Shown here piece by piece: positions 41,667 through 51,096 of a DNA stretch of 64,000 nt. The notes beneath the pieces are model-generated. The model saw only the letters and a list, made by a program, of their open reading frames with translations. It had not been told where the DNA came from and did no database searches. How positions within the stretch are numbered: position 1 is the first letter of the stretch; every line of letters begins with the position of its first letter. Position numbers and translations under genes: made by a program. Origin of the DNA: Eubacterium sp. An11 (GTDB lineage: Bacteria > Bacillota > Clostridia > Lachnospirales > Lachnospiraceae); the NCBI RefSeq assembly GCF_002161065.1, contig NZ_NFLV01000005.1, positions 124,001-188,000 of the forward strand. Direction: 5' to 3'.

Positions 41667-42653
41667 GTGAACGATAAGTACCGTGAATTATTGGAGCAGT
41701 ATGATGTGAAGGTCCTTTCCACCTTTCGGAGCCGGGGGACTTTTCAGTGCGAGACAGACCAGGGGCTTGCCCTTTTGAAGGAATATCACAGTTCCCTCCG
41801 AAAGCTGGCCATCGAATACGAATGGAAAGAAAAGCTGGCCGAAGCCGGTTTTCTGCTGACAGACCGGTATTTTATTTCTAAAGAAGACAGTCTGGTGGTT
41901 TATGACCGCTACCATACTCCTTTTGTCTTAAAACATTATTTTTCCGGACGGGAATGCGATCTGCACAGCGAGTCGGATGTATACGCCGCCTGCCGGAACC
42001 TGGCCCGGCTGCACAAAATCTCTGCCGGCATCTCTGACATTCCCTTTGAAAACCCCCGCACCGAGTCCATCGCCGTTCTTTTTGCCCGACGGAATCAGGA
42101 ACTGCGGACGATCCGGCGTTATGTTGGCCGGCTCAATAAGAAGAAGTCTTTTGAGCTCCTCTACATGAAATATTTCCATGCCTTTTATGAGGAAGCCGTT
42201 CACGCTCTTGATACATTGCAGCAGATGGATATACAGGATGACTCTCCTGCCTGCGGCGTCTGCCACGGCGCCTATCATCATCATAATATCCTGATCCTCC
42301 CGGACGGTTCTGTGGCAACAGTAGGTTTTGAATCCATCTGTTATCAGCCTTATCTTATGGATCTCTATCTGTTCCTGCGGAAAACCATGGAAAAAAATCA
42401 CTATGACCGCAGGCTTTTTGAGCGGGGAATTGCCGGATATTCTGAATATCTTCCCCTGGACGGCAGCAGTCTGCGCTTTCTCTATCTTCTCTTTTTATAT
42501 CCGGAGAAATTCTGGAAAATTTCCAATCAATACTACAACCGAAGGAAAAGCTGGATCTCCCCAAAAATGCTGGAAAAACTGGAGAAAATCCCTGAGCAGA
42601 ATCAGGAACGGAAGAATTTTTTACAGTATTTTTCCCGGTATTTGTTGAAATGA
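41667..42653 (+). CDS. CotS-family spore coat protein, probably catalytically dead kinase fold
   Basis: 328 residues, CotS/YsxE-like with an aminoglycoside-phosphotransferase kinase fold. Typical parts are GTFQCETDQGLALLKEY (nucleotide-loop region, with Lys), LHKISAG and HGAYHHHNILI. The latter has Ala where active members have the catalytic Asp, and the second acidic motif is VGFES instead of a DxD/DFD, so phosphotransfer is unlikely. A GTG start at 41667 is chosen: GGAGGG lies 6 bases upstream; a TTG 18 bases earlier would place the ribosome site inside the gene. A spore-coat structural role is inferred. Confidence 0.82.
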   Translation: MNDKYRELLEQYDVKVLSTFRSRGTFQCETDQGLALLKEYHSSLRKLAIEYEWKEKLAEAGFLLTDRYFISKEDSLVVYDRYHTPFVLKHYFSGRECDLHSESDVYAACRNLARLHKISAGISDIPFENPRTESIAVLFARRNQELRTIRRYVGRLNKKKSFELLYMKYFHAFYEEAVHALDTLQQMDIQDDSPACGVCHGAYHHHNILILPDGSVATVGFESICYQPYLMDLYLFLRKTMEKNHYDRRLFERGIAGYSEYLPLDGSSLRFLYLLFLYPEKFWKISNQYYNRRKSWISPKMLEKLEKIPEQNQERKNFLQYFSRYLLK

Positions 42654-42656
42654 AAA

Positions 42657-42685
42657 TTGTCATTCTTATGTAAATATGCTAAAAT
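42657..42685 (+). promoter_or_regulatory. Promoter of dnaX-ybaB-recR
   Basis: TTGTCA (42657-42662), 17-nt spacer, TAAAAT (42680-42685) with extended -10 TGC, directly after the cotS-like stop codon. Confidence 0.75.
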
Positions 42686-42725
42686 GTTCGGGTATAGATA
42701 CTATTTACAAGGGAGAGTGATTTTC

Positions 42726-44402
42726 ATGGCTTACATGGCTTTATATCGAAAATGGCGCCCGAACGATTTTGATGAGGTACAGGGTCAGGATGCCATCGTG
42801 CAGACCCTGCGCAATGAGATCATTTACGACAGAATCGGTCACGCATACCTTTTCTGCGGCACAAGGGGAACCGGAAAGACATCCATTGCGAAGCTTTTTG
42901 CCAAGGCGGTGAACTGCCAGCATCCGGTGGACGGCAATCCGTGCAACCAGTGTCCGTCCTGCCAGGCCATTAACAATCAAAGTTCCCTGGACGTTCTGGA
43001 AATTGACGCCGCCTCCAACAACGGCGTGGATCACATCCGGGAAATACGGGAACAGGTACAGTACTCTCCAGTTGAGGGTAAATATAAAGTATATATCATC
43101 GACGAGGTACACATGCTTTCCTCCGGCGCTTTCAACGCACTTTTGAAGACACTGGAAGAACCGCCGTCCTACGTCATATTTATCCTCGCCACCACAGAGA
43201 AATACAAGATTCCGGTGACGATCCTGTCCCGGTGTCAGAAATATGATTTCAAGCGGATTTCCATCGATACCATCACCAATCATCTGGTGCATCTGATGGA
43301 AAAGGAAGGGATTCCGGCGGAGGAAAAGGCGCTTCGATACATTGCCCGGGCTGCTGACGGCTCCATGCGTGACGCATTAAGTCTGCTGGATCAGTGTATT
43401 GCCTTCTATTTGAATCAGACTCTTACCTATGATAATGTTCTTGAAGTGCTTGGCACGGTAGACACTGCAGTTTTCAGTCAGCTTCTCCGAAACATTCTGG
43501 CGCAGGATACCATTGCCGTTCTGCATACTGTGGATCAGATGATCACGGAAGGAAGGGAGTTATCCCAATTCCTGGCAGATTTTCTCTGGTATCTGCGTAA
43601 TCTTCTGATCATCAAAGATCAAAACGGCATGGAAGACACTCTTGATCTGTCCACAGAATCCATCGCCGCCCTTCAGGAAGAAGCATCTCTGATCGAAACC
43701 AGCACTTTGCTCCGCTTTATCCGGGTTCTGTCTGATCTGTCCGGTCAGCTTCGGAATGCCACCCAGAAGCGGATTCTTCTGGAAGTGGGATTTATCCGCC
43801 TGTGCACTCCACAGATGGAAACAGATTCCGGAAGCCTTCTGGAACGGGTACACATGCTGGAAAAGAAAATGGCTGAGGGTATTCCGGTCCAGGCAGCCGG
43901 TCCGGGAGGATACGGTGCGGCAGGCATTCCGGGAACCGGCGGCATGGGCACAGCTTTTGGCCCGGGAGGTTCCGCTGGTTTAGGTGATGGCACCCCGGGA
44001 GGTCCGGGCGGCAGCTCTGCAGTCGCTTCTGAGAACGCCGCGGCAGCTCTGGAGGAGCGCTTTTCTCCGGCCGAGGCCGCTGATTTAAAGGCCATCGCTT
44101 CCAGCTGGAATACCATTGTGGGACAAACTGCTATGCCAATGCAGAAGTTTCTTCAGGCAGCGCGTATCGCTGTTTCAGAAGACAGCAGTATCATTCAGCT
44201 GATTTTTGAGCGTGACGATATCGAAAAGAATTATTTCGAGAGAAATCACCAGCATAACCTGGGCATTTTGTCCGATATTGTCGCTGAACAGACCGGAAAA
44301 CGGGTGAAATTTGAATGTTCCGTCCGCAGTCATGATACCGGCGGACATCCATCTAATTTTATCGATTTGAGCAAAATCCATCAACAGGTAATTTTTGAAT
44401 AA
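42726..44402 (+). CDS. dnaX: DNA polymerase III subunits gamma and tau
   Basis: 558 residues. [20 protein letters not shown] opens the clamp-loader ATPase; Walker [10 protein letters not shown] (45-53), a four-Cys zinc module ([16 protein letters not shown] near 64-79), Walker B IIDEVHML and a sensor motif. The region near 390-435 is Gly/Pro-rich (tau-type linker), then a C-terminal tau domain. ATG at 42726 is preferred to an upstream ATG as it begins at the conserved sequence, with GGGAGAG upstream. Operon dnaX-ybaB-recR is the standard Firmicute order. Confidence 0.96.
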   Translation: MAYMALYRKWRPNDFDEVQGQDAIVQTLRNEIIYDRIGHAYLFCGTRGTGKTSIAKLFAKAVNCQHPVDGNPCNQCPSCQAINNQSSLDVLEIDAASNNGVDHIREIREQVQYSPVEGKYKVYIIDEVHMLSSGAFNALLKTLEEPPSYVIFILATTEKYKIPVTILSRCQKYDFKRISIDTITNHLVHLMEKEGIPAEEKALRYIARAADGSMRDALSLLDQCIAFYLNQTLTYDNVLEVLGTVDTAVFSQLLRNILAQDTIAVLHTVDQMITEGRELSQFLADFLWYLRNLLIIKDQNGMEDTLDLSTESIAALQEEASLIETSTLLRFIRVLSDLSGQLRNATQKRILLEVGFIRLCTPQMETDSGSLLERVHMLEKKMAEGIPVQAAGPGGYGAAGIPGTGGMGTAFGPGGSAGLGDGTPGGPGGSSAVASENAAAALEERFSPAEAADLKAIASSWNTIVGQTAMPMQKFLQAARIAVSEDSSIIQLIFERDDIEKNYFERNHQHNLGILSDIVAEQTGKRVKFECSVRSHDTGGHPSNFIDLSKIHQQVIFE

Positions 44403-44479
44403 TTACCTCAGATTTATTTTATAACCAGCTGTTACAACCAGCTGCTACTTTATTATATTATTTATGGAGGTTTTTTATT

Positions 44480-44833
44480 ATGGCAAGACGAGGAGGTTTT
44501 CCAGGCGGAATGCCGGGAAACATGAATAATCTTATGAAACAGGCACAGAAGATGCAGAAACAGATGGCAGAGACCCAGCAGGCTCTGGAAGAGAAGACCT
44601 ATGAGGCTTCTGCCGGCGGCGGCGTTGTTTCCGTCACCGTTTCCGGCAAAAGAGAAGTCACCGCTGTCAAAATCGCAGAAGAAGTCGTTGACCCTGACGA
44701 TATCGAGATGCTGGAAGATCTGATCATGGCCGCCACCAATGAGGCTCTTCGTGCCATGGAAACAGATTCCCAGAATCAGATGGCCAAATTTACCGGCGGT
44801 CTTGGCGGCCTGGGCGGAGGTCTTGGCTTCTGA
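44480..44833 (+). CDS. ybaB: YbaB/EbfC nucleoid-associated protein
   Basis: 117 residues with [20 protein letters not shown] at the start, a coiled helix, [20 protein letters not shown] and [16 protein letters not shown] in the middle, and a Gly-rich tail. It binds DNA as a dimer and is widely paired with recR. TGGAGG precedes the ATG; its stop codon overlaps the recR start by one base (TGATG). Confidence 0.96.
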   Translation: MARRGGFPGGMPGNMNNLMKQAQKMQKQMAETQQALEEKTYEASAGGGVVSVTVSGKREVTAVKIAEEVVDPDDIEMLEDLIMAATNEALRAMETDSQNQMAKFTGGLGGLGGGLGF

Positions 44834-45432
44834 TGAATTATTACGGAACTCAGGTTACCAATCTGATCGAAGAACTGCGTCGTCTGCCGGGTATCGGCAG
44901 CAAATCCGCGCAGCGTCTCGCATTTCATATTATCAACATGCCGGAAGAGCATGTGGAACATTTGGCTGAGGTTCTCGTCAGCGCAAGGAAAAATATCCGC
45001 TACTGTAAATGCTGCTGCACACTGACAGACCGGGAGATCTGTCCGATCTGCGCCAGTGACAAACGGGATCACAGCACCATCATGGTGGTAGAACACACTC
45101 AGGATCTGGCCGCCTATGAGAAAACCGGACAATATAACGGTGTCTATCATGTCCTGCAGGGCACCCTTGTTCCAAGTCTCGGAAAAGGCCCGGACGACAT
45201 CCGATTTAAAGAACTTGAAGAGCGCCTGGACAAGACTCCGGTCAAGGAATTGATCCTGGCAACCAACTCCAGTCTGGACGGCGAGGCAACCGCCATGTAT
45301 ATCACAAAGAAGGTCAAGCCAAGGGGTATCCGGATTACGCGAATCGCCAGCGGCGTCCCAATCGGCGGCGAACTGGAATACATCGATGAAGTGACTCTCT
45401 CGCGGGCTCTGGATGGACGAATTGAGCTATAA
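44833..45432 (+). CDS. recR: Recombination protein RecR
   Basis: 199 residues. HhH motif LRRLPGIGSKSAQRLAFHI, a four-Cys zinc finger CKCCCTLTDREICPIC (57-72) and a Toprim domain (VVEHTQDLAAYEKTGQYNG and TNSSLDGEATAMYI). It acts with RecO/RecF in gap repair. Its translation is coupled to ybaB. Confidence 0.97.
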   Translation: MNYYGTQVTNLIEELRRLPGIGSKSAQRLAFHIINMPEEHVEHLAEVLVSARKNIRYCKCCCTLTDREICPICASDKRDHSTIMVVEHTQDLAAYEKTGQYNGVYHVLQGTLVPSLGKGPDDIRFKELEERLDKTPVKELILATNSSLDGEATAMYITKKVKPRGIRITRIASGVPIGGELEYIDEVTLSRALDGRIEL

Positions 45433-45528
45433 CTAACCTTTAATATTTCACTTATCAACCACGGGATCGTGGCCTGTCCACATCCCGGACTTTACTGATT
45501 ACTCACGTAAAAGAAAGGAAATGGTACA

Positions 45529-46602
45529 ATGAAGAGAATTGGTATGTTAACAAGCGGGGGAGACTGTCAGAGCTTAAATGCCACCATGCGTGGCGTTGTA
45601 AAAGGCCTGTCACATCTGGAAGGCAATGTGGAATTCTACGGTTTTGAAGACGGTTACAAAGGTCTGATCTATGGTAACTACAAACGTCTGACTCCTAAAG
45701 ATTTTTCCGGTATTCTGACACGGGGCGGTACCATTCTCGGAACTTCCAGACAGCCATTTAAATTAATGCGCGTTCCTGATGAGAACGGCGTTGACAAAGT
45801 GGAAGCCATGAAATCCACTTATAGATATCTGGATCTTGACTGTCTGGTAGTTCTGGGCGGAAACGGAAGCCAGAAATCTGCCAACATGTTAAGCCAGGAG
45901 GGCTTAAATGTGGTATCCCTTCCAAAAACTATTGATAATGATCTCTGGGGAACAGATATGACCTTCGGTTTCCAGAGTGCCGTTGATATCGCAACCAACG
46001 CCATCGACTGCATCCACACAACCGCTGCTTCCCACGACCGTGTATTCATCGTGGAACTGATGGGCCATAAAGTCGGATGGGTAACTTTGCACGCCGGCAT
46101 CGCAGGTGGTGCGGACGTTATCCTGATTCCTGAGATTCCTTACAACTTAAATCACGTCATCGAAGCCATCAAACGCCGTTCTGAACAGGGTAAAGGCTTC
46201 ACAATCCTGGCTGTGGCAGAGGGCGCCATCTCCAAAGAAGATGCCAAATTATCAAAGAAACAGTACAAAGAGAGACTGGCACAGCGTCAGCATTCCACCG
46301 TGGGCTATGAACTGGCCGCACAGATTGAGGAAGCAACCGGCCAGGAAGTACGTGTCACCATCCCTGGTCACATGCAGAGAGGCGGAAGCCCGGTTCCTTT
46401 TGACCGTGTGATCTCCAGCCGTCTGGGTGCCGCTGCCGCTGAATTAATCCACAATGAAGATTACGGCAAGATGGTTATCATGAAAGGTTATGATATATCT
46501 TCCATCCCTCTGAAAGAGACTGCCGGCAAACTGAAATACGTTTCCCCGGACGACCAGATCGTAAAACAGGCCAAAATTCTTGGTATTTCTTTCGGAGACT
46601 GA
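45529..46602 (+). CDS. 6-phosphofructokinase with mixed ATP/PPi signature
   Basis: 357 residues of the PFK fold (MLTSGGDCQSLNATMRGVVK, TSRQPF, PKTIDND, GHMQRGGSPVPFDR). Glycolytic phosphorylation of fructose 6-phosphate is expected. Residues that fix donor choice are mixed. The nucleotide loop reads GGNGS (110-114), with Gly113 as in ATP enzymes but Asn112 in place of the usual Mg-binding Asp; PKTIDND has Lys133 where ATP enzymes have Gly and PPi enzymes Lys. Donor is therefore unclear. AGAAAGGAA precedes the ATG. It follows recR after 96 bases, with a strong terminator after it. Confidence 0.92.
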   Translation: MKRIGMLTSGGDCQSLNATMRGVVKGLSHLEGNVEFYGFEDGYKGLIYGNYKRLTPKDFSGILTRGGTILGTSRQPFKLMRVPDENGVDKVEAMKSTYRYLDLDCLVVLGGNGSQKSANMLSQEGLNVVSLPKTIDNDLWGTDMTFGFQSAVDIATNAIDCIHTTAASHDRVFIVELMGHKVGWVTLHAGIAGGADVILIPEIPYNLNHVIEAIKRRSEQGKGFTILAVAEGAISKEDAKLSKKQYKERLAQRQHSTVGYELAAQIEEATGQEVRVTIPGHMQRGGSPVPFDRVISSRLGAAAAELIHNEDYGKMVIMKGYDISSIPLKETAGKLKYVSPDDQIVKQAKILGISFGD

Positions 46603-46693
46603 TATTTATGCAAAATAGCTGCCGCCGCATACCGTCGGCATGCATATTTCCGATTCGACACCGGCACAGACCAGTGTTTTGGATAGCAATATT

Positions 46694-46731
46694 AAAAAAT
46701 CCTGGCGGAGATTTCTCTGTCAGGATTTTTT
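46694..46731 (+). terminator. Terminator of the phosphofructokinase gene
   Basis: AAAAAATCCTG (46694-46704) pairs with CAGGATTTTTT (46721-46731), ending in a T-run. Confidence 0.85.
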
Positions 46732-46787
46732 GTCGAAGAAAGAAAGTTCCTTTTCCTTTCTTCGGATTTATCGCACAAAAAGAACGA

Positions 46788-46807
46788 CAGGCTGCCGAAG
46801 CAGCCTG
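46788..46807. other. Isolated GC-rich hairpin
   Basis: CAGGCTGC-CGAA-GCAGCCTG, a perfect 8-bp stem with a stable CGAA loop, in the 318-bp gap between the phosphofructokinase and rhomboid genes. No U-run follows. The rest of the gap is AT-rich with no gene seen. Confidence 0.5.
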
Positions 46808-46920
46808 CCAAAATCCATTATGAGGGGAGAGGATTTTTATAAGAATTAATCTTACGTGTTATAGTATAAAGAAAACTTGTGAACGTTGTGTGTTTGAAAA
46901 CTTACTAAGTTCTGACAAAA

Positions 46921-47952
46921 TCATTTCCGAATCGACAATATTCCTGTCAGAATAAATCCGAATACAAGGCCTCCCACATGGGCTGCGTTATCAACTCCTG
47001 TAGTCGTAAACCCATAGGACAGCGCCGATACGATGACGAAAATCATTCCGCTCAGGCCAATCTCTTCCATCCGCCGGCGTTTCTTCTGAAAAATATCCTT
47101 AAGCACCAAAAACAGCAAACCGCCCATGACTCCAAAAATTGCACCGGACGCTCCTGCGGATACCGTGTAAGGATCTCTTGCCAGTGTAAAAAACAGGGAA
47201 GCTGCCGAAGCGGCAATACCGGAGCCAAGATATACTGCCAGATATCGGACACTGCCAAGAATTCTCTCCAGTCTGGAGCCAATCAATAATAAAATAAGCA
47301 TATTCTGTGCCAGATGATCCACGCCAAAATGCATAAAAGTGGATGTAAACAGTCGGTAAAACTCTCCCTTATCAACCACATCCGCCCACACCATAGCGCC
47401 ATGCTCCGCCATGAAAGACGCATCTGTGACATTGCCCATCAGACTTAATATCAGAAATACTATAATATTCGCGGCAACCAGCGCTGTATTTACCGGGCGA
47501 AACATCCGGCGCAGCTCTTTCCTTCCTATGGATTGTTCCGTCGTCCGGTATGCATCCATGAACTGCTCCAGCCTGGCTTTCATTCCATAGAAATCACCTC
47601 TCTGATTCTCATAAATCAGCACCCTTGCGCCACTCTGATCCAGACACCATATATTGGGATACGGCGTAATCTCCTCCACCGTGCGTTCATCGGGCAGTCC
47701 CCGAAACAGCATCAATGTCAGCCGTTCCGTCTTCTTTCCAAACCGTATCATCAACTGATTCTCCAACTTCTGAATTCTCTCTTCCTGACGGCTTACTGGC
47801 ATCCGGTTCTGTCCCGGCAGCATCTCAGGTATAATCTCAATCAATTCTATTCTCTTCTCTTTATCTTTTATCCACAGCAGGCCGCCGTCCACCTGCAGTC
47901 TCTTAAATCCCTGTCCGGCAAGAAACCGCTGCAGCTCATTTATAAAATCCAT
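46921..47952 (-). CDS. Rhomboid-family intramembrane serine protease
   Basis: 343 residues: an N-terminal soluble domain (about 1-150) and at least six membrane helices. GASGAIFGVMGG carries the catalytic Ser and HVGGLVFGFI the His; FTSTFMHFGVDHLAQNMLIL is the conserved helix 2 region. It cuts membrane substrates. Read leftward after the Tad operon, 130 bases downstream of the FHA gene; it probably has its own transcript. Confidence 0.9.
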   Translation of the reverse strand: MDFINELQRFLAGQGFKRLQVDGGLLWIKDKEKRIELIEIIPEMLPGQNRMPVSRQEERIQKLENQLMIRFGKKTERLTLMLFRGLPDERTVEEITPYPNIWCLDQSGARVLIYENQRGDFYGMKARLEQFMDAYRTTEQSIGRKELRRMFRPVNTALVAANIIVFLILSLMGNVTDASFMAEHGAMVWADVVDKGEFYRLFTSTFMHFGVDHLAQNMLILLLIGSRLERILGSVRYLAVYLGSGIAASAASLFFTLARDPYTVSAGASGAIFGVMGGLLFLVLKDIFQKKRRRMEEIGLSGMIFVIVSALSYGFTTTGVDNAAHVGGLVFGFILTGILSIRK

Positions 47953-48081
47953 GTTACCTCCAATATAAGCATTACCACAGTATCATGAAAATGATTATAG
48001 CCGGATTTTATAAAAAAGCAAATTAAAAATCTGTAAACTGATCCGTTCTCTGATTCCATATTGTTTCCGGAGCCTGTTTTT

Positions 48082-49476
48082 CTAATGCTGCATCACTGAC
48101 ACAAAATCCTCTGATATCTCAAATCGGTACGCATGTACCGCGAATTGCACCACATCCCCCTCCCTAAGTTCCACCGCATCCCCTTCTACCCTGATATGAT
48201 TGACCCAGGTTCCGTTGGTGGACTGCAGATCTTTTAACAGGTACATGCCGGGTATCGCTCCTCTGTCAATGACCGCATGTTTCCGACTCACCGTCTCATC
48301 ATAGATTGTCAGCTGGTTAAGCCCCTTTTCATTGCCGATATAAAACGGAAAACTTTGCAAAGGAAACAATTCCCCTGACTCCTCACTTTTTAATACCGCC
48401 TGTCTTCTCAACCGTCCGGCATCCAGACGGACGGTTCCCTCTTCCGTTTCTGCCACATCCCGGGATAATGGCGGATTCGAAGAATTCCATGACGGCTCCA
48501 TCGTATCATATATCCTTTTCCTCCCGTCAGGCTTCTCCCCATGCCGATCTTTCTTCCCATTTCTTCTCCGGTGTATCTGAAAGACTCCCTCTGCCAGCAG
48601 TACAACTATAATAATTGTTCCAATCCAATACCGATTCCTGAAAGGCAATTGCCCCTGCCCGAACAGGTAAACACCCATCATCACAGTTGTCACTCCCGCT
48701 AAAGCCATGGCAATTATCAGCACAATCTCCATTGCCAGAAACAGTTTACTTTTCTGCCGGCCATCCCATTGTTCTGCCGGCTTCTTTTCCCCCTTTCCGA
48801 CTGCCTGTCCTTGTCCATCAGAGCTTCTGTCCGTCTTTCTCTCATCTGTGGAAACTTCCGCGGCAGAATTCTCCCGGGCAATCTCCTGAGCGAAGAAACT
48901 TTCATAAGAAGTAATCTCCGGGGCATCGTCCTCATAATCCAGACATTCCCGGATAAGTTTCTCCGAAAAACTCCGGTTTCTCATGAGCCAGTAGACATGG
49001 TAAATATACCGCACCGTCTCCGAATCTCCGTAATTGATTTCTGACAACATCCAGGAGAAAAACTGCTGGATCTCCCGTCCCATGTCATATTCCTCATCGG
49101 GGCAGTACATCCACCGGAATTCATCTTCTCCTGTCCGGTAAATACATTCCGGCGAAAAGTCAATGTGGACGGGTGACAGCATAAGTTCTTCCAGTTCTTT
49201 TAGCAACTGCTGTATACTTTTCAGAAGACACCTGCAGTCTTCTTTTGAAAAATTATTGCCATGAGAACTATTCTCCTGAGATAACTCTGCCAGACTTCTG
49301 GCTTCAGATATATCATACAGCAATTTTACTGTTCCATCCTGCTCCCGGATCAGCATAGGCAGAAGAGTATCCAGATGATTATATCGAATGGTCTGATATT
49401 CCACAGCAAGAAAATATTCATTCTGTACGGATGCCGCCACTCTGTAAGTGCGCAGTCCTTCTTTTTCTATTTTCAT
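48082..49476 (-). CDS. DUF6382 and FHA domain membrane protein
   Basis: 464 residues. The N-terminal part (about 1-190) matches DUF6382 (FLAVEYQTIRYNHLDTLLPM, MLSPVHIDFSPECIY), then a linker, two membrane helices near 245-295, and a C-terminal FHA domain (LTIYDETVSRKHAVI and DLQSTNGTWVNHIR) for phosphothreonine peptides. This pairing is regularly linked to clostridial Tad loci, where it may sense a kinase signal. The gene overlaps tadE2 by 4 bases and is last in the operon. Confidence 0.85.
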   Translation of the reverse strand: MKIEKEGLRTYRVAASVQNEYFLAVEYQTIRYNHLDTLLPMLIREQDGTVKLLYDISEARSLAELSQENSSHGNNFSKEDCRCLLKSIQQLLKELEELMLSPVHIDFSPECIYRTGEDEFRWMYCPDEEYDMGREIQQFFSWMLSEINYGDSETVRYIYHVYWLMRNRSFSEKLIRECLDYEDDAPEITSYESFFAQEIARENSAAEVSTDERKTDRSSDGQGQAVGKGEKKPAEQWDGRQKSKLFLAMEIVLIIAMALAGVTTVMMGVYLFGQGQLPFRNRYWIGTIIIVVLLAEGVFQIHRRRNGKKDRHGEKPDGRKRIYDTMEPSWNSSNPPLSRDVAETEEGTVRLDAGRLRRQAVLKSEESGELFPLQSFPFYIGNEKGLNQLTIYDETVSRKHAVIDRGAIPGMYLLKDLQSTNGTWVNHIRVEGDAVELREGDVVQFAVHAYRFEISEDFVSVMQH

Positions 49477-49988
49477 CGTAAACTTGCCCCCAATCTCAGC
49501 TGTTCTTCCCAGGAATCCACCGGAGATGCTGTTGTACAGGAAAAAGATAACAGCTGTCCCATCATTTTCTCCACACCTCGAAGAGGCCAGCGAAAATGCA
49601 GTTCCGCTTCTGCCTTTACTTTCTGCATATTGATCGTCACGGAACTCTGATCCACTCTGGTGATCAGCAATCGTTCATTTATTCTCTTCGTCATCCTCTG
49701 CTCTGCTTCCGCCGTCAGTGCTTTCCGGCTGCCGGTCACCAGAAAATAAATATTTCTCGTCAGCAGCGCATGTTCATCATATTCTCCGGTAACAAGACTG
49801 CCGTCTGTCTTCCAGGAGGACGCCGCCTCCCCGGCAACACGCATTGCCTCACTTTTCACCGCTGACATATCAAGAAAAAAGAGAAACAAAAATACAATTC
49901 CCACCAAGATAAAAGATATGGCTGGAATGATCACTGCCGCCTCCACAGTCATCATCCCTTTCTCTTCCTTTACGATCTTGTCCAGCAT
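49473..49988 (-). CDS. TadE-like pseudopilin
   Basis: 171 residues. EKGMMTVEAAVIIPAISFIL is the TadE/TadF processing site (Gly, then Glu at position 5) and helix. The soluble part is rich in Lys/Arg. It would be a minor pilin of the Tad system. The ATG at 49988 follows GGGAGGATGGCAGT; 15 extra codons upstream are not conserved. Confidence 0.85.
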   Translation of the reverse strand: MLDKIVKEEKGMMTVEAAVIIPAISFILVGIVFLFLFFLDMSAVKSEAMRVAGEAASSWKTDGSLVTGEYDEHALLTRNIYFLVTGSRKALTAEAEQRMTKRINERLLITRVDQSSVTINMQKVKAEAELHFRWPLRGVEKMMGQLLSFSCTTASPVDSWEEQLRLGASLR

Positions 49989-50005
49989 ACTGCCATCCTC
50001 CCTTC

Positions 50006-51001
50006 TCACTGTTTTGCTGCACACCGGCTGCACATTTTCATTCCTTCCGCTTCTTCTTTCGGAATTGTTCTGACCGTTCTCTTCAAGCCGCTGCAGGACA
50101 GAGAGGAATGATATTTATCTCCATATCTGGTCACATAAAGAACAGGTGGTGCCTCTTCGTCATCAATACATTTATCACAGGCATGATATTTCTTTTCTTT
50201 CAGTATCCGTTCTACATTACCTCCGCTTATACGCAGACAGATATGACTGCAGGACAGACTGGTATGATATACACTTCCATGTTCAGTCACATACACGACA
50301 CCCGAACCTCCTCTGCCGGAGCCATCCCCACTTCCTTTTCCCTCCGTATAGCCACTGAAAATCCGCTGTGTTACCGCCGCCTTTTTAGGGAAAGAATACG
50401 TCCCTACAAAAGGGATATCTATCTTTAAACAGTAGACTGCGTTTATTTCCACCATTTCCTTTTCATCTCCGGATAATGAAGCCGATAATACAATGCCTGC
50501 CCGGCCGCCGGACAGACAACTGCTGTCCACCGGCGATTCCTCATATACCGATGAAAAAATCGCCTGCAGTCCGGCTGTTGTCAGCATGGAACGGGCCATA
50601 TCTTTTACTTTCCGGGAAACATCTCCTGTACCTGCCACCTTTCCCCCTGCCTGTCCGCTTTCCGTCTTCCGGCCGTCAGAAGAATCTTTCCGGAAACTTT
50701 CCATCGCTTTCCGGGCAGCATACACATCCGCCGTCTTTGACAAGGCATATTGGATCTTGGCCTCTGTCATCAGAAGATTACCAAGCATCAGCAGCCCGGC
50801 TGCCGCCCATAAAAAAATGGGAAGAACCAGCACCGTTTCCACTGTGACGGAACCTTCACAGGAAGCAAAACGGAGTGCTCCCTTTCTCTTTTGAAGCCAT
50901 ACCTTGACTCGTGCCTGGAGAGACCGCATAAAAATTATTATTTTTACTACAACACGTATTGCATGACAGGAATTTCCTTTTCTGTATTTTATGAAGAGCA
51001 C
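50006..51001 (-). CDS. TadE-like pseudopilin with doubled Cys/His module
   Basis: 331 residues. EGSVTVETVLVLPIFLWAAA is a pseudopilin helix with Glu5. The C-terminal 95 residues carry two units: YHTSLSCS...CDKC and YHSSLSCS...CSRC, each with a His, a Cys and a CxxC, like the small metal-binding module found at the end of several clostridial secreted nucleases and ComE-type proteins. It could bind zinc. A GTG start at 51001 has AGGAGG 9 bases upstream; an ATG at 50929 lacks one. Function of the tail unknown. Confidence 0.8.
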   Translation of the reverse strand: MLFIKYRKGNSCHAIRVVVKIIIFMRSLQARVKVWLQKRKGALRFASCEGSVTVETVLVLPIFLWAAAGLLMLGNLLMTEAKIQYALSKTADVYAARKAMESFRKDSSDGRKTESGQAGGKVAGTGDVSRKVKDMARSMLTTAGLQAIFSSVYEESPVDSSCLSGGRAGIVLSASLSGDEKEMVEINAVYCLKIDIPFVGTYSFPKKAAVTQRIFSGYTEGKGSGDGSGRGGSGVVYVTEHGSVYHTSLSCSHICLRISGGNVERILKEKKYHACDKCIDDEEAPPVLYVTRYGDKYHSSLSCSGLKRTVRTIPKEEAEGMKMCSRCAAKQ

Positions 51002-51096
51002 TCGGTTTCACCTCCTCCTTCCGGGCGGAATCTGCCGGATTCCTGCAATATCTGCCTTCCTCCGGCAAATCCTCCCATACACACCTTATTCTTCAC

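Noticed and set aside
46608-46823. 71-codon frame after the phosphofructokinase
   Set aside because: It runs through a strong terminator, has odd composition and lacks a ribosome site.
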